This document shows positions 15,457 through 27,073 of a DNA stretch of 64,000 bases, piece by piece. Every line of letters starts with the position of its first letter. Position 1 is the stretch's first letter. The notes beneath the pieces were generated by a model. The model was not told the origin of the DNA, did not search any database, and was given only the letters and a program-made list of their open reading frames with translations. Source of the DNA: Ruminiclostridium josui JCM 17888 (GTDB lineage Bacteria; Bacillota; Clostridia; Acetivibrionales; DSM-1351); contig NZ_JAGE01000001.1 in assembly GCF_000526495.1 (NCBI RefSeq), positions 1,300,001 to 1,364,000 on the forward strand, given 5' to 3'. A program made the translations under genes and the position numbers.

Positions 15457-16704
15457 CTATATATTAATAATTGCAGGCTTATTCTTATTCTTAAACAAGC
15501 TTAGGCCAATAATCATTAAAAGGGGAAAAACTGCAGCAGCAAATATTCCCGTTTTTAAGCCTACCTGTTGAGGATTCAAACCATAAATCCCTCCAAACTC
15601 AACAAGTTTAGCTGATTTTTGAGAATAATCCGATATCAGCCCGGCAATCCAAGGCCCCACTGAACATCCTAAATCTCCAAAAATTGCAAGTATTCCAAAC
15701 ATTGCCGTACTTCCACCAGGGTATTTTTCGGAAGTAAGGCTGAAAATACCCGGCCACATAAGAGCTACAGATAAGCCACACAATGCGCAGCTAAGCAAAG
15801 ATATAATCGGTATCTGTGCAAAAACAGCAATGTTATAGCAAATTAAGCACAATACGCTGCTTGCCAACAAGGCCTTTTTAAGATTAATCTTATGTCCATA
15901 AATACCATAGAGAATTCTCACCAATCCCATTAATATCGCAAACAAACAAGGCCCCAGCAAATCTCCCATAAATTTTGACACCTTTAGACCTTTTTGAGCA
16001 AACAAGGATGACCATTGAGACATTGCCAATTCAGAGGCACCTGCACACACCATAAGAATCATTGCAATTAAAAAGAGCCTTGACTTAAGTAAAATCTTTA
16101 CCGGAATCCTTTCATGCTCAGGTATGGCAGGAACCATGGGTACACCCATAAATTTGAAAAAATTATACGCAGGAATAGTCGCCCACATTATTGGTAAGAT
16201 ATACCAACGCCCTTCCCCGGCTATCTTAATAAATAACGTAGATATTAATACTACAGCAACCTGTCCCCAACAGTAAAAAGAGTGAAGAAGGCTCATAGCA
16301 GAAGCCTTTGCATCACTGGGAATAGAGTCCACAATAGGACTAATCAAAACCTCAATCAAGCCCCCGCCTATTGCATACAGCACTACAGCCATAATCAGTC
16401 CCAAATATGGCCTTGACAATAGCCCCGGCAATGTACCCAGTCCTATCAGTCCTAAAACACAAAAGAAATGAGCTGCTACTGCCGATATTCTATACCCTAT
16501 CTTATCCACAAACTTCACTGCCAAAGCATCTACAATAAGTTGTGTTCCAAAATTTATTAATATCAGCCTTCCTATCATTTCAAATGAAATACTATACTCA
16601 TTCTGAAATATTATAAAAAGCAGCGGTGCAAGATTATTTACAATTGCTTGTGAAATGTACCCTAGATAGCATGCATGTAGAGTACTTTTATATGTTTTAT
16701 CCAT
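15457..16704 (-). CDS. Major facilitator superfamily transporter
   Basis: A 415-residue protein with about 12 transmembrane helices. The N-terminal half has the pattern LGYISQAIVNNLAPLLF with GRLILINFGTQLIVDALAV; the layout resembles the FucP/YbjJ-like sugar and drug MFS groups. The substrate is not predictable. The ATG at 16704 is preferred over 16716 because the first ATG overlaps the TGGAG ribosome site that serves the second. Monocistronic, with the ugpC-type gene upstream on the same strand but separated by a terminator. Confidence 0.85.
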   Translation of the reverse strand: MDKTYKSTLHACYLGYISQAIVNNLAPLLFIIFQNEYSISFEMIGRLILINFGTQLIVDALAVKFVDKIGYRISAVAAHFFCVLGLIGLGTLPGLLSRPYLGLIMAVVLYAIGGGLIEVLISPIVDSIPSDAKASAMSLLHSFYCWGQVAVVLISTLFIKIAGEGRWYILPIMWATIPAYNFFKFMGVPMVPAIPEHERIPVKILLKSRLFLIAMILMVCAGASELAMSQWSSLFAQKGLKVSKFMGDLLGPCLFAILMGLVRILYGIYGHKINLKKALLASSVLCLICYNIAVFAQIPIISLLSCALCGLSVALMWPGIFSLTSEKYPGGSTAMFGILAIFGDLGCSVGPWIAGLISDYSQKSAKLVEFGGIYGLNPQQVGLKTGIFAAAVFPLLMIIGLSLFKNKNKPAIINI

Positions 16705-16936
16705 TTTTTGCTCCATTTAATTATTTGTTTTGATATACAAACTTAGTTTCAAATTGATTATAGCATCTCAATTAATAATATCGTATGTCTTCACGAATAT
16801 AATTATTTAATATACATATATTTCTAAAGTTATCCCAAATCAGATAATATTGCAAATGTAAATAAGCCGGCATAGTGATAGAGACTGTTTCATTTTGGTA
16901 AGAACAGCTAAATTATAAAACCCAACAAATAAACAA

Positions 16937-16964
16937 GCCTGACACCTTTAAAGAGGCGTCAGGC
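16937..16964 (-). terminator. Terminator after the sugar ABC ATPase gene
   Basis: GCCTGACACC pairs with GGCGTCAGGC (one mismatch) around TTTAAAGA; the minus-strand tail is TTGTTTATTTGTT, 31 nt beyond the stop. Confidence 0.8.
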
Positions 16965-16994
16965 AGTTATTTTTTATAAGTATATAAATTTATA

Positions 16995-18113
16995 TTAGTT
17001 AATAATTGTACGCTCAGTTTCCTTATCAAAGATATGAACCTTGTTAGCGTCTATAGCAACCTTAATAACATCTCCAGCCTGAGTCTTTGTTCTAGCATTA
17101 ACTCTTGCAGTAACAGTTCCAGTTGCACCTTCAATTATCATATAGAGATAAGTTTCAGCACCCAACATTTCAACCAAATCAACTTTAGCTTCTACTATAC
17201 TGTCTGGCATTGATTCAATAAACATTGCCTCGTCATGGATATGTTCTGGTCTAACACCAACAACAACTTCCTTGCCGATGTAATCAGTTCCTTCCAATTT
17301 CTTAGCCTTACCTTCAGGAATCTTAATATCATTCTTACCGAATACGAGATGTAAGTCATTTCCTCTCTTAGTAAGAACAGCATTCAAGAAGTTCATTTGA
17401 GGGCTTCCTATGAAACCTCCAACGAAAATGTTACATGGTCTGTCATACAGAGCTGTTGGAGTATCAACCTGTTGGATGTATCCATCCTTCATAACAACGA
17501 TTCTTGTACCCATTGTCATAGCTTCTGTCTGGTCATGTGTTACATATATAAATGTTGTGTTAAGTCTGTTGTGAAGTCTTCCTATCTCAGTTCTCATCTG
17601 AACTCTGAGTTTAGCATCCAAGTTTGAGAGAGGTTCGTCCATTAAGAATACTTTAGGTTCACGAACGATAGCACGTCCTAACGCAACTCTCTGTCTCTGA
17701 CCGCCTGATAAAGCCTTTGGCTTTCTGTCAAGCAAATGCTCGATATCGAGGATTTTTGCTGCTTCCTGAACACGCTTCTTTATTTCTTCCTTTGGGGTCT
17801 TTCTCAATTTTAAACCAAATGCCATGTTATCAAATACTGTCATGTGAGGATACAATGCATAGTTCTGGAAAACCATCGCTATATCTCTATCCTTTGGAGC
17901 AACATCATTTACTAATTTATCTCCAATGTACAATTCACCTTCTGAAATTTCTTCCAGACCAGCTATCATTCTAAGTGTAGTAGTTTTACCACATCCTGAA
18001 GGACCAACCAAAACAAGGAATTCATTGTGTTCGATATCAAGATTAAAATCGTTAACAGCAGTAACCCCACCTGCATATCTTTTGTAAATATTCTTTAGCT
18101 TTAGACTAGCCAT
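16995..18113 (-). CDS. ugpC: Sugar ABC transporter ATPase (UgpC/MsmK family)
   Basis: A 372-residue ATPase of the carbohydrate CUT1 type. Walker A is GPSGCGKTT, the signature [15 protein letters not shown] and Walker [17 protein letters not shown]; the C-terminal TOBE/OB region (about 240-372) includes VGVRPEHI. In Firmicutes one such ATPase often serves several sugar importers whose permease and binding-protein genes lie elsewhere, and here no permease genes are adjacent, which fits that model. The ATG at 18113 has AGGGAGG 8 nt upstream; the frame to 18134 is leader. Confidence 0.93.
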   Translation of the reverse strand: MASLKLKNIYKRYAGGVTAVNDFNLDIEHNEFLVLVGPSGCGKTTTLRMIAGLEEISEGELYIGDKLVNDVAPKDRDIAMVFQNYALYPHMTVFDNMAFGLKLRKTPKEEIKKRVQEAAKILDIEHLLDRKPKALSGGQRQRVALGRAIVREPKVFLMDEPLSNLDAKLRVQMRTEIGRLHNRLNTTFIYVTHDQTEAMTMGTRIVVMKDGYIQQVDTPTALYDRPCNIFVGGFIGSPQMNFLNAVLTKRGNDLHLVFGKNDIKIPEGKAKKLEGTDYIGKEVVVGVRPEHIHDEAMFIESMPDSIVEAKVDLVEMLGAETYLYMIIEGATGTVTARVNARTKTQAGDVIKVAIDANKVHIFDKETERTIIN

Positions 18114-18449
18114 TTTTATACCTCCCTGAAACATCCTTATAAATTTAAATTATCAACGTATCACGATTTATATATATTATGATACACTGCCGGCCTATCA
18201 CAAACCATATTGTTTTTTACCAAAATTAATTTTTTGCTTTTAGTACTTTTGTATAGTAATGAAAAAATAATTCTGATATTGCATAAAATTTGCATAAATA
18301 AAATAAAAGTCCCCTGTTATATTGAATTTTTATACATCGCATTGTATAATTATAAAATAATATTCATTTTATGCATAAATTTTCAATAGCCGAATTTTAT
18401 TGAGAATATATCTATCTGCTATGTATTATATAGAAAGGATTGAATCCAT
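18114..18449. other. Divergent control region between ugpC-type ATPase and argC
   Basis: 336 bp without a gene. On the left, GTATCA (18158-18163) and TGATAC (18180-18185) form an inverted repeat upstream of the ATPase. On the right are two TTGCATAA half-sites (18279-18299) and the argC promoter with its operator. Confidence 0.6.
18322..18378 (+). promoter_or_regulatory. argC promoter with ArgR-type operator
   Basis: -35 TTGAAT (18322-18327), 17 bp, -10 TATAAT (18345-18350). Just past the expected start lies TATTCATTTTATGCATAA (18361-18378), an ARG-box-like inverted repeat. A related box precedes argD. Two more half-sites lie upstream at 18279-18299. Confidence 0.75.
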
Positions 18450-19391
18450 ATGAAATATAAAATTTATGTAGACGGAAGTGAAGGTACTACAGGATTAAAG
18501 ATAAATGAAAGATTAGAAAAAAGAGATGACATTGAAATATTAAAAATAGACCCTGAAAAACGTAAAGATATTAATGAAAGAAAAAAATACATAAATAATG
18601 CTGATATCGTTTTTCTCTGTTTGCCGGATTCAGCAGCAAAGGAAGCAGTCGCACTTACAGAAAATCCTTCTACTAAAATTATTGATGCAAGTACTGCTCA
18701 CAGGGTTGACAACAACTGGGCTTACGGCTTCCCTGAATTAAGCAGTAAACACCGTGAAAAAATTCAAAATTCTAAAAGAGTTGCTGTTCCGGGCTGTTAC
18801 GCAACAGGATTTATCAGTATAGTGCATCCTCTTGTTTCAGGTAATATTCTTCCAAAAGATTATCCTGTAACTTGCCATGCTCTTTCCGGATACAGCGGCG
18901 GAGGCAAGAAACTCATTGCACAGTATGAGTCTTCTGAAGGACACAAATTTGAGAGTCCCCAGCTTTATGCCTTGGGCTTGTCACACAAACATATTCCTGA
19001 AATGACTGTTATTAGCGGACTTAAATACCAGCCTATTTTTTCTCCCATAGTATGTTCTTATTACAAGGGTATGTCGGTATGCATTCCTTTATATAGAAGA
19101 CTTCTTCCTGATAATCCTTCTGTTGAAAAGATTCATGAATTCATTTCCGACTATTATGGTAATGAAAAGTTTATAAAAGTCATGCCACTAGGTATGGAAA
19201 AGGAGTTTCCCAACAGTTTTCTTGGTGCTACCCGCGTCAATGATACAAACAACCTTGAAATCTATGTTACGGGAAATGAAGATCAAATCATGCTTGTAGC
19301 TGTTCTGGATAATCTAGGTAAGGGTTCTTCCGGTGCTGCCATACAAAATATGAATATAATGTTGGGATTCGACGAGGATACCGGACTTTAA
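18450..19391 (+). CDS. argC: N-acetyl-gamma-glutamyl-phosphate reductase, type 2
   Basis: A 313-residue ArgC of the short type 2 class. It reduces N-acetylglutamyl phosphate to the semialdehyde with NADPH, the third step of arginine synthesis. It shows [10 protein letters not shown] at the nucleotide-binding N-terminus, the catalytic Cys in VPGCYATGF and the conserved [19 protein letters not shown] precedes the ATG. argB follows 52 nt downstream in the same unit. No argJ or argH lies in the window. Confidence 0.95.
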   Translation: MKYKIYVDGSEGTTGLKINERLEKRDDIEILKIDPEKRKDINERKKYINNADIVFLCLPDSAAKEAVALTENPSTKIIDASTAHRVDNNWAYGFPELSSKHREKIQNSKRVAVPGCYATGFISIVHPLVSGNILPKDYPVTCHALSGYSGGGKKLIAQYESSEGHKFESPQLYALGLSHKHIPEMTVISGLKYQPIFSPIVCSYYKGMSVCIPLYRRLLPDNPSVEKIHEFISDYYGNEKFIKVMPLGMEKEFPNSFLGATRVNDTNNLEIYVTGNEDQIMLVAVLDNLGKGSSGAAIQNMNIMLGFDEDTGL

Positions 19392-19443
19392 TAAAATTTT
19401 AAATTATCTGAGCCATATTTCAGATTTAATGGAGGCCAATTTT

Positions 19444-20355
19444 ATGAATTACGATAATTTGATTAAGAAAGCAGAAATATTAATTGAAGCACTTCCTTAC
19501 ATACAAAAACTATATGGTAAAACCGTTGTAATAAAATACGGCGGTAACGCAATGATTAATGATGAACTTAAAAATTCAGTAATGGAAGATATTACTCTTT
19601 TAAAATATATAGGAATGAACCCAGTGCTGGTACACGGCGGCGGTCCTGACATAAATAAAGCCTTGCAGAACTATAACGTAAAGAGTGAGTTTGTAAACGG
19701 TTTAAGAGTAACAGACGCCCAGACTATAGAAGTTGCTCAAATGGTTCTTGTTGGAAAAACCAACAAGCAAATTGTATCAATGCTCAATCACAAGGGCGGG
19801 AAAGCCATAGGCTTGTGTGGTATTGATGGAAAGCTCATTGAATGTGAACAGTATAAAACAGAAATAGACGGAGAACTAAAAGACATAGGATATGTCGGTA
19901 CAATTACTAAAATTAACTCAAAGGTTCTGGAGCTTATTTCAAAAGATGAATATATACCGGTTGTAGCTCCAATAGGAGTAGGTCCTGACGGTGAGAGTTA
20001 CAATATTAACGCAGATACTGTAGCGGGCGAGATTGCGGCTGCATTGAAAGCAGAAAAGCTCATGCTTCTTACAGATGTAGAGGGTGTTAAGCCTTCAAAG
20101 GAAAGCGAATCAATAATTCCTGCTCTTACTATCGACGAGGTTTATGACCTTATTGATAAAAAAGTAATTGCCGGCGGTATGATTCCAAAAGTTTTAGGTT
20201 GTGTTGACGCTCTTGAAAAAGGCGTTGGAAGAACACACATAATTGATGGACGTATTCCTCACTGTATCCTTCTTGAAATATTCACTTACAAGGGAATTGG
20301 TACAATGATTATGAAGGATAAGAAGCTTTATCACGAAAACGAGGCTTTGTATTAA
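19444..20355 (+). CDS. argB: Acetylglutamate kinase
   Basis: A 303-residue amino-acid kinase that phosphorylates N-acetylglutamate. Motifs: [10 protein letters not shown] (phosphate-binding Lys and Gly-Gly), [10 protein letters not shown] (substrate loop), LLTDVEGV, and IAGGMIPKV near the end. The ATG at 19444 is chosen because GGAGG lies 8 nt upstream; an ATG at 19429 overlaps that site. The N-terminal helix [16 protein letters not shown] resembles arginine-inhibited forms, so feedback inhibition by arginine is likely (inference). Confidence 0.96.
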   Translation: MNYDNLIKKAEILIEALPYIQKLYGKTVVIKYGGNAMINDELKNSVMEDITLLKYIGMNPVLVHGGGPDINKALQNYNVKSEFVNGLRVTDAQTIEVAQMVLVGKTNKQIVSMLNHKGGKAIGLCGIDGKLIECEQYKTEIDGELKDIGYVGTITKINSKVLELISKDEYIPVVAPIGVGPDGESYNINADTVAGEIAAALKAEKLMLLTDVEGVKPSKESESIIPALTIDEVYDLIDKKVIAGGMIPKVLGCVDALEKGVGRTHIIDGRIPHCILLEIFTYKGIGTMIMKDKKLYHENEALY

Positions 20356-20401
20356 TATTAATTAATATAACCCCACCTAAAGTAATTTTTTAAATATTTC
20401 T

Positions 20402-20440
20402 ACACTTCCTGTACTGACTAGCATAGGAAGTGTTTTGATT
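20402..20440 (+). terminator. Terminator after argCB
   Basis: ACACTTCCT (20402-20410) pairs with AGGAAGTGT (20425-20433), followed by TTTGATTTTT. It separates argCB from argD, which has its own promoter. Confidence 0.75.
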
Positions 20441-20468
20441 TTTAAGGAAAAACACATACATAAACTGG

Positions 20469-20497
20469 TTGCATTTTTATGCATATCAATGTATAAT
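20469..20497 (+). promoter_or_regulatory. argD promoter with overlapping ArgR-type operator
   Basis: -35 TTGCAT (20469-20474), 17 bp, -10 TATAAT (20492-20497). TTGCATTTTTATGCATA (20469-20485), an inverted repeat TGCAT-N4-ATGCA, covers the -35 box and half the spacer. The same motif is found at the argC promoter. Confidence 0.75.
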
Positions 20498-20550
20498 TAT
20501 AAATTATAAATAACCCATTGATACATTATCAGCACAAAGGAGTGATTGCC

Positions 20551-21753
20551 ATGGATTTTGAAAAAATTCAGGAATATGATGATAAATATTACATGAATAC
20601 TTTTGGTAAAAGAATACCTGTTGCTTTTAAAAAGGGTAAGGGTATACATTTATGGAGTACAGAAGGAGAAAAGTACACAGACTTTTTCTCAGGGATTGCT
20701 GTTAATTCCATAGGTTACAGTCATCCGATTTTTACCGAAATGGTTACTGAGCAGTTAAGCAATCTTGTACACTGTTCAAATCTTTACTACATAGAGCCAC
20801 AGGCTCAGCTTGCTAAAGAGCTGGTAGAAAACTCCTGTGCAGATAAAATATTTTTCGCCAACAGCGGTGCTGAAGCAAATGAAGGTGCTATAAAGTTGGC
20901 AAGACTTTATTTCAAAAAACAGGGTTTGTCAGAAAAATATGAAATTATAACCCTTCAAAAGTCTTTCCATGGAAGAACTATTACAACTCTTAGTGCTACA
21001 GGTCAGGATAAATATGCAAAGCCCTTTGAGCCTCTTACACAAGGCTTTAAGAAGGTTCCTCAAAACGATATAGCTGCTTTGGAAGCTGCCATTACTGAAA
21101 ACACATGTGCAATTATGTTGGAGCCAATTCAAGGAGAAAGCGGAGTTTATCCATGTGACTATGAATATATGAAAAAAGTCAGGAAATTGTGTAATGACAA
21201 AAAACTGCTGCTTATATTCGATGAAGTTCAGACTGGTATAGGAAGAACTGGTAAACTCTTCGGATATCAAAATTTTGACGTTGAGCCAGATATATTTACT
21301 CTTGCAAAGGCTTTGGGAGGAGGAATTCCTATAGCTGCGGTGTGTGCCAAAGAATCAGTTGCAGAGGCCTTTGCCCCCGGCGACCACGGTTCAACTTTTG
21401 GAGGAAATCCTTTAGCGTGTACAGCAGGTCTTGCAGTTTTGAAAATAATGAAGGAGGAAAACCTTCCTGAAAATGCTGAGAAAATCGGCAGTTACATTAA
21501 GAATGAACTGGAAAGAATGTCATCTGGTACCTACCCCATAATTTCTGAAGTGAGAGCGGCAGGCCTTATGATTGGTATAGAGCTTAACAAGCCTATAGCT
21601 CCTGACGTCAAAAACAAAATGTTTGAAAAGAAATACCTTATTGCCAATATAGGCCAGAATATTTTGAGAATCCTTCCACCTCTTATTATTACCCAGAAGG
21701 ACGCAGATGATTTTATTTCAACATTAAAAGAATCATTGGAAGAATTAAATTAA
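20551..21753 (+). CDS. argD: Acetylornithine aminotransferase
   Basis: A 400-residue class III PLP-dependent aminotransferase that makes N-acetylornithine. Motifs: FFANSGAEANEGAIKLAR, SFHGRT, FDEVQTGIGRTGK, and the PLP lysine in TLAKALGGGIP, followed by HGSTFGGNPLAC. AAAGGAGTG lies upstream of the ATG at 20551; the frame extends to 20518 without a ribosome site. It is the first gene of argD-carA-carB-argF-GNAT, with short intergenic gaps. Confidence 0.95.
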   Translation: MDFEKIQEYDDKYYMNTFGKRIPVAFKKGKGIHLWSTEGEKYTDFFSGIAVNSIGYSHPIFTEMVTEQLSNLVHCSNLYYIEPQAQLAKELVENSCADKIFFANSGAEANEGAIKLARLYFKKQGLSEKYEIITLQKSFHGRTITTLSATGQDKYAKPFEPLTQGFKKVPQNDIAALEAAITENTCAIMLEPIQGESGVYPCDYEYMKKVRKLCNDKKLLLIFDEVQTGIGRTGKLFGYQNFDVEPDIFTLAKALGGGIPIAAVCAKESVAEAFAPGDHGSTFGGNPLACTAGLAVLKIMKEENLPENAEKIGSYIKNELERMSSGTYPIISEVRAAGLMIGIELNKPIAPDVKNKMFEKKYLIANIGQNILRILPPLIITQKDADDFISTLKESLEELN

Positions 21754-21796
21754 TCAAATTAGCGAGTCTATGTCAGGCTCACGGAGGTTTATATAA

Positions 21797-22852
21797 ATGA
21801 AAGCAGTTTTATTACTTGAAGATGGCACATATTTCTCAGGAGAAGGTTTTGGAAAAAGCGGAGAAACAGCCGGAGAAATTGTTTTTAATACTAGTATGAC
21901 AGGGTATCAGGAAATAACCACTGACCCTTCCTATAACGGACAAATTGTAACCATGACATATCCCCTCATAGGAAACTATGGTTTCAATTCTATAGATAAT
22001 GAATCCTACAAGCCTCATGTTCAGGGATTTATAGTTAAGGAGCTTTGTTCCACTCCTAGCAATTGGAGAAATGATATGGATCCGGATCAATACTTTGCAA
22101 AACATAACATTGTAGGCATTAAGAGTATTGACACCAGAGCGTTGACCCAGCATATCCGTAAACATGGCAGTATGTATGGAATCATATCAACTGAATGCGG
22201 GAATCTGGATACTTTACGAAAAAGTCTTGAAACCTATAAAAGTATCCCAAGGAATCTGGTAATGGAGGTTACATCAAAAACTCCCACTCACATTTCTGGT
22301 CCGGGTAAGAAAGTGGTCCTACTGGATTTTGGTGTAAAAAGCAACATAATACGTTCTCTTGAAAGCAGAGGCTGCGATATACACATCCTCCCAGCTTTTA
22401 GCACCTTTGATGAGATTATGGAATTGAATCCTGACGGTATTCTTCTTTCCAACGGTCCCGGCGACCCAAGAGATTTGACTGTTGCTAAAAAAACAGTTCA
22501 GAAGCTTCTGGGAATAAAGCCAATCATGGGAATTTGCCTTGGTCATCAACTTTTGGGGCTCTCATTGGGATGCAATGTTAAGAAACTCAAGTTCGGCCAC
22601 CACGGCGGCAACCATCCTGTTAAGGATTACATTACAGGAAGATGTTATATAACTTCTCAAAATCACAATTATGCAATAGACAGCAGTTCCAACGATGATA
22701 TCGTAATAACACACAGAAATGTAAATGACGATACAATTGAAGGCTTCAGACACAAAACCCTTCCATTGATAAGCGTACAGTATCATCCTGAAGCTGCACC
22801 GGGTCCGCAGGATTCCGCATATATTTTTGATGACTTTGTAAAAATGCTATAG
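21797..22852 (+). CDS. carA: Carbamoyl-phosphate synthase, small (glutaminase) subunit
   Basis: 351 residues. The N-terminal CPSase domain ([17 protein letters not shown]) is followed by a class I glutamine amidotransferase with the catalytic Cys in [12 protein letters not shown] and the His-Glu pair in [11 protein letters not shown]. It releases ammonia from glutamine for CarB. GGAGG precedes the ATG. It is placed between argD and carB, so the pair serves arginine synthesis here, though it could also feed pyrimidines. Confidence 0.97.
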   Translation: MKAVLLLEDGTYFSGEGFGKSGETAGEIVFNTSMTGYQEITTDPSYNGQIVTMTYPLIGNYGFNSIDNESYKPHVQGFIVKELCSTPSNWRNDMDPDQYFAKHNIVGIKSIDTRALTQHIRKHGSMYGIISTECGNLDTLRKSLETYKSIPRNLVMEVTSKTPTHISGPGKKVVLLDFGVKSNIIRSLESRGCDIHILPAFSTFDEIMELNPDGILLSNGPGDPRDLTVAKKTVQKLLGIKPIMGICLGHQLLGLSLGCNVKKLKFGHHGGNHPVKDYITGRCYITSQNHNYAIDSSSNDDIVITHRNVNDDTIEGFRHKTLPLISVQYHPEAAPGPQDSAYIFDDFVKML

Positions 22853-22896
22853 TTTATAATTTTATTACCGCATTGCGGCTCATGGAGGCGAATGGT

Positions 22897-25800
22897 ATGC
22901 CAAGGAATATAAATATAAAAAAAGTTTTGGTAATAGGTTCAGGGCCTATCGTAATAGGTCAGGCTGCAGAGTTTGACTATTCCGGCACTCAAGCCTGCAA
23001 GTCCTTACGGGAAGAAGGTATTGAGGTTGTTCTGATTAACAGTAATCCTGCCACAATTATGACAGATACCCAATCAGCAGATAAGGTATATATTGAACCC
23101 ATTACTCTTGAATTTGTTAAGAAAATCATATACAAAGAAAAGCCAGATGGAATTCTTGCTTCACTTGGGGGGCAAACAGGCCTTAACATGGCTGTTGAAC
23201 TAGCTGAAGACGGAATTCTTGATGAGCTTAATATAGAACTTCTGGGAACTTCCCTCTCCTCTATAAAAAAGGCAGAGGACAGAGAGCTTTTCAAGGAAAC
23301 AATGCAAGAAATCGGTGAAAAGGTTGCACCAAGTAAAATTGTAACAAACATGCAGGATGCTATCGACTTTGCAAAAGAAATCGGGTTCCCAATTATTATC
23401 AGACCTGCTTACACACTCGGAGGTTCCGGAGGCGGAATTGCAAATAATATGGAAGAATTCAAATATATTTGCGGAAAAGGCCTCAAGCTCAGTATGATTA
23501 GTCAGGTTCTTCTGGAGCAAAGCGTTGCAGGCTGGAAGGAAATAGAATACGAAGTAATGCGAGATAGCAATGACAACTGCATTATCATATGTAATATGGA
23601 AAATTTTGACCCGGTTGGAGTACATACCGGAGACAGTATAGTTGTTGCTCCCAGCCAGACATTATCTGATGTTGAATATCAGATGCTAAGAACCTCTTCC
23701 ATTAAGATAATAAGGGCGTTGGATATAAAGGGTGGCTGTAATATACAGTTTGCTTTAAATCCCAATAGCTTTGAATATGTTGTTATCGAAGTGAATCCAA
23801 GAGTCAGCCGTTCAAGTGCATTGGCTTCAAAAGCCACTGGATATCCTATTGCAAGAGTTACTGCAAAAATAGCTATAGGAATGACTCTTGACGAAATAAA
23901 GAACTCAGTTACAAAAACCACCAGTGCGTGCTTTGAGCCATCTTTGGACTATGTTGTGACAAAAGTTCCCCGCTGGCCCTTTGATAAGTTCGCCAACGCT
24001 GATAGAAGTCTTGGAACCCAGATGAAGGCTACAGGCGAGGTTATGGCCATTGGACGTACCTTTGAGGAATCATTGCTCAAAGCAATTGACTCTCTGGATA
24101 TAAAATTTAATTATCAGTTAGGTCTCAGTCTCTTTGACAACATGAGTCGAGAAGACCTTGTTGAGTATATAAAGCACCCAAGTGACCAGAGAATATTTGC
24201 AATTTGCAAAGCAATACAAAAAGGTGTTTCAGCAGGTGAGATAGTAAGAATTACAAAAATTGATGACTTCTTTATTAGAAAGTTAAAAAAGATTGTAAGA
24301 CTTGGTGAAGAAATAACAAATGCAGGTATTGCATGGCTTGATTATGATTTGTATGCAAAGGCAAAGAAAATAGGGTTTGCAGATTCCTATATAGCCAATC
24401 TTGCCAACGTACCTCTTGAAAAGATACTTGAATTGAGACAAAAGTATCCTATCAACCCTGTTTACAAGATTGTTGATACCTGTGCGGGTGAATTCGAAGC
24501 CGCTACTCCGTACTATTATTCAACCTACGAGGAAAAAGACGATGTGGAAGTTACCACAGGAGATAAGGTTCTTGTTATAGGTTCAGGTCCCATAAGAATC
24601 GGTCAGGGTATAGAATTCGACTATTGTAGTGTACATTCCGTTGAAACCCTTAAAGAAATGGGAATTGAATCAATTATTATAAACAACAATCCAGAAACTG
24701 TAAGTACGGACTTTGATACCTCCGACAAGCTGTATTTTGAACCACTTACAAAAGAATGTGTTCTGGACATTATTGAAAAAGAAAAACCACTGGGGGTTAT
24801 TGTTCAATTTGGCGGTCAGACCGCAATAAATCTGGCTGAAACCCTACATCATGAAGGTGTTAATATTCTTGGGACATCAGTTCACAGTATAGACGTAGCA
24901 GAGGACAGGGATAAATTCTTAAAGCTTTTAGAATCTTTAGATATTCCTATTCCGGAAGGTAATACAGCTTATTCCTTCCAGCACGCTAAAGAAATTGCTA
25001 ATAAAATCGGTTATCCCGTTCTGGTAAGGCCATCCTATGTACTTGGGGGCCGTGCCATGGAAATTGTATATAACGACAAAACTCTCGAAGAATATATTAC
25101 TATGGCTTCAGAAATTTCCACTGAACATCCTATATTAATCGACAAATATGTAGTCGGTAAAGAAATGGAGGTTGATGGAATATGTGATGGAAATGAGGTT
25201 CTAATTCCTGGAATCATGGAACACATAGAACGTGCGGGAGTTCACTCCGGAGACAGTATTGCCGTTTATCCTCCGAGAAATCTTTCTCAAAAGGTAAAAA
25301 ATACCATCGAGGACTATACCATCCGTCTTGCCAAGGCTCTGCAAATAAAAGGGTTGTTTAATATACAATTTGTTATGGATAGTAATGAAAAAGTTTATGT
25401 AATTGAGGTTAATCCTCGTGCCAGCAGAACTGTCCCCATTATGAGCAAGATAACGGGAATTCCTATGGTAGGTGTAGCCACTAAGTTGATTATGGGCAAA
25501 ACCCTTAAAGAATTGGGTTATAAAAATGGCCTTGCCAAAGAATCCGATTTTTACGCAGTAAAAGCGCCAGTGTTTTCTTTCGCAAAGCTGACTACAGTGG
25601 ATACATTCCTTGGCCCTGAAATGAAATCTACAGGCGAGGTTATGGGTGTTGACAGAGACTATTATAATGCATTGTACAAGGCTGTCGCTGCTTCCGGTAC
25701 TAAGATACCATCCGGCGGAAATGTACTATTATCAGTTGCTGACAGAGATAAGGTCGAATGCAGAGATATCGCTAATAAGTTACTAGAACTTGGATTTAAA

Positions 25801-26109
25801 CTTTTGGCTACAAAAGGTACTTATGAAGCATTAAATTATGCAAACCTTCCTGTTAAATATGTTGATGATGAAAAAGTTCTTGATTTGATTAAGGAAGATA
25901 CTATTACACTGGTAATTAATACTCCTACAAGAGGCAAAATACCTGAGCGAAAAGGTTTTATACTAAGAAGAACCGCAATGGAATACAATATTCCATGCAT
26001 AACTTCTCTGGATACAACCAATGCAGTTTTAAGTATTCTGGAGCGTCTCATAGCGGACAATAAAGCGGACGTTTATGCCCTTGATGAATATTCGGTATAT
26101 AGAGGATAA
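22897..26109 (+). CDS. carB: Carbamoyl-phosphate synthase, large subunit
   Basis: 1070 residues with the usual duplicated structure: an N-terminal carboxyphosphate half ([20 protein letters not shown]) and a C-terminal carbamoyl-phosphate half ([20 protein letters not shown]), each with an ATP-grasp domain, then a MGS-type allosteric domain at about residues 935-1070. The ATG at 22897 is used because GGAGG lies 7 nt upstream; the longer TTG frame to 22873 overlaps that site. It follows carA by 44 nt. Confidence 0.97.
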   Translation: MPRNINIKKVLVIGSGPIVIGQAAEFDYSGTQACKSLREEGIEVVLINSNPATIMTDTQSADKVYIEPITLEFVKKIIYKEKPDGILASLGGQTGLNMAVELAEDGILDELNIELLGTSLSSIKKAEDRELFKETMQEIGEKVAPSKIVTNMQDAIDFAKEIGFPIIIRPAYTLGGSGGGIANNMEEFKYICGKGLKLSMISQVLLEQSVAGWKEIEYEVMRDSNDNCIIICNMENFDPVGVHTGDSIVVAPSQTLSDVEYQMLRTSSIKIIRALDIKGGCNIQFALNPNSFEYVVIEVNPRVSRSSALASKATGYPIARVTAKIAIGMTLDEIKNSVTKTTSACFEPSLDYVVTKVPRWPFDKFANADRSLGTQMKATGEVMAIGRTFEESLLKAIDSLDIKFNYQLGLSLFDNMSREDLVEYIKHPSDQRIFAICKAIQKGVSAGEIVRITKIDDFFIRKLKKIVRLGEEITNAGIAWLDYDLYAKAKKIGFADSYIANLANVPLEKILELRQKYPINPVYKIVDTCAGEFEAATPYYYSTYEEKDDVEVTTGDKVLVIGSGPIRIGQGIEFDYCSVHSVETLKEMGIESIIINNNPETVSTDFDTSDKLYFEPLTKECVLDIIEKEKPLGVIVQFGGQTAINLAETLHHEGVNILGTSVHSIDVAEDRDKFLKLLESLDIPIPEGNTAYSFQHAKEIANKIGYPVLVRPSYVLGGRAMEIVYNDKTLEEYITMASEISTEHPILIDKYVVGKEMEVDGICDGNEVLIPGIMEHIERAGVHSGDSIAVYPPRNLSQKVKNTIEDYTIRLAKALQIKGLFNIQFVMDSNEKVYVIEVNPRASRTVPIMSKITGIPMVGVATKLIMGKTLKELGYKNGLAKESDFYAVKAPVFSFAKLTTVDTFLGPEMKSTGEVMGVDRDYYNALYKAVAASGTKIPSGGNVLLSVADRDKVECRDIANKLLELGFKLLATKGTYEALNYANLPVKYVDDEKVLDLIKEDTITLVINTPTRGKIPERKGFILRRTAMEYNIPCITSLDTTNAVLSILERLIADNKADVYALDEYSVYRG

Positions 26110-26135
26110 AATCTTTTTATGGAGGTAATATTGTT

Positions 26136-27053
26136 ATGAAACATTTATTAAGTCTTAATGATTTAAGTGCTGATGAAATACATGATTTATTAAAACTTTC
26201 GGAAAAACTAAAGAGACAGACTAAGGAAGGAGTTCAGCACCACCTGCTAAAGGGTAAAACACTTGGAATGATCTTTTCAAAGTCATCTACCAGAACCAGA
26301 GTTTCCTTTGAAGTCGGCATGTACCAGTTAGGTGGATACTCCCTGTTTCTAAGTTCTAATGACATACAGTTGGGCCGCGGAGAATCTATTTTTGATACGG
26401 CAAATGTTCTGTCCCGTTATATAGACGGTATTATGATAAGAACCTATAAGCAAAGCGACGTTGAAGATCTTGCAAAGTACGGAAGTATCCCAGTTATAAA
26501 CGGCTTGACTGATGAAATGCATCCGTGTCAGATACTTGCTGATTTGCTGACTGTTTATGAACATAAAGGCAAACTTGAGGGCCTGAAGCTTGCATACATA
26601 GGTGACGGCAACAACGTTGCCCACTCTCTGCTCCATGGCTGCGCTAAGACAGGAATGGATATTGCCATAGCGTCTCCAAAAGGCTATGAATGCAGCAGTA
26701 TATATGTGGATGAGGCAAAAGAAGCTGCAAAATCCAGCGGTTCAAAGGTTATATTAACCCAAGACCCTGTTGAGGCAATTTCTAATGCAGACGTTGTTTA
26801 TGCAGATACATGGATAAGCATGGGCCAAGAAGACCAAAAGGAAGAAAAGCTTAACATATTTATGCCTTATCAGATTAATTCTCAGTTGTTTGCTAAAGCA
26901 AATGAAGACGCAATATTCCTTCACTGCTTGCCGGCATACAGAGGCTACGAAGTAACTGAGGACGTTATTGACGGAGCTCAATCAGTTATATTTGACGAAG
27001 CGGAAAATCGTCTCCATGCTCAGAAAGCAGTAATGGCAACACTAATGGGTTAA
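26136..27053 (+). CDS. argF: Ornithine carbamoyltransferase
   Basis: 305 residues, close to the family norm. It joins carbamoyl phosphate to ornithine to give citrulline. Motifs: SKSSTRTRVSFE (carbamoyl-phosphate loop), HPCQILADLLT, LAYIGDGNNVAHS, and HCLPAYRG (ornithine loop). GGAGG precedes the ATG by 10 nt. It lies 26 nt after carB in the same operon, so carbamoyl phosphate is made and used by neighbouring products. Confidence 0.96.
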   Translation: MKHLLSLNDLSADEIHDLLKLSEKLKRQTKEGVQHHLLKGKTLGMIFSKSSTRTRVSFEVGMYQLGGYSLFLSSNDIQLGRGESIFDTANVLSRYIDGIMIRTYKQSDVEDLAKYGSIPVINGLTDEMHPCQILADLLTVYEHKGKLEGLKLAYIGDGNNVAHSLLHGCAKTGMDIAIASPKGYECSSIYVDEAKEAAKSSGSKVILTQDPVEAISNADVVYADTWISMGQEDQKEEKLNIFMPYQINSQLFAKANEDAIFLHCLPAYRGYEVTEDVIDGAQSVIFDEAENRLHAQKAVMATLMG

Positions 27054-27073
27054 AAGTAGAATGAGGAGTCAAC

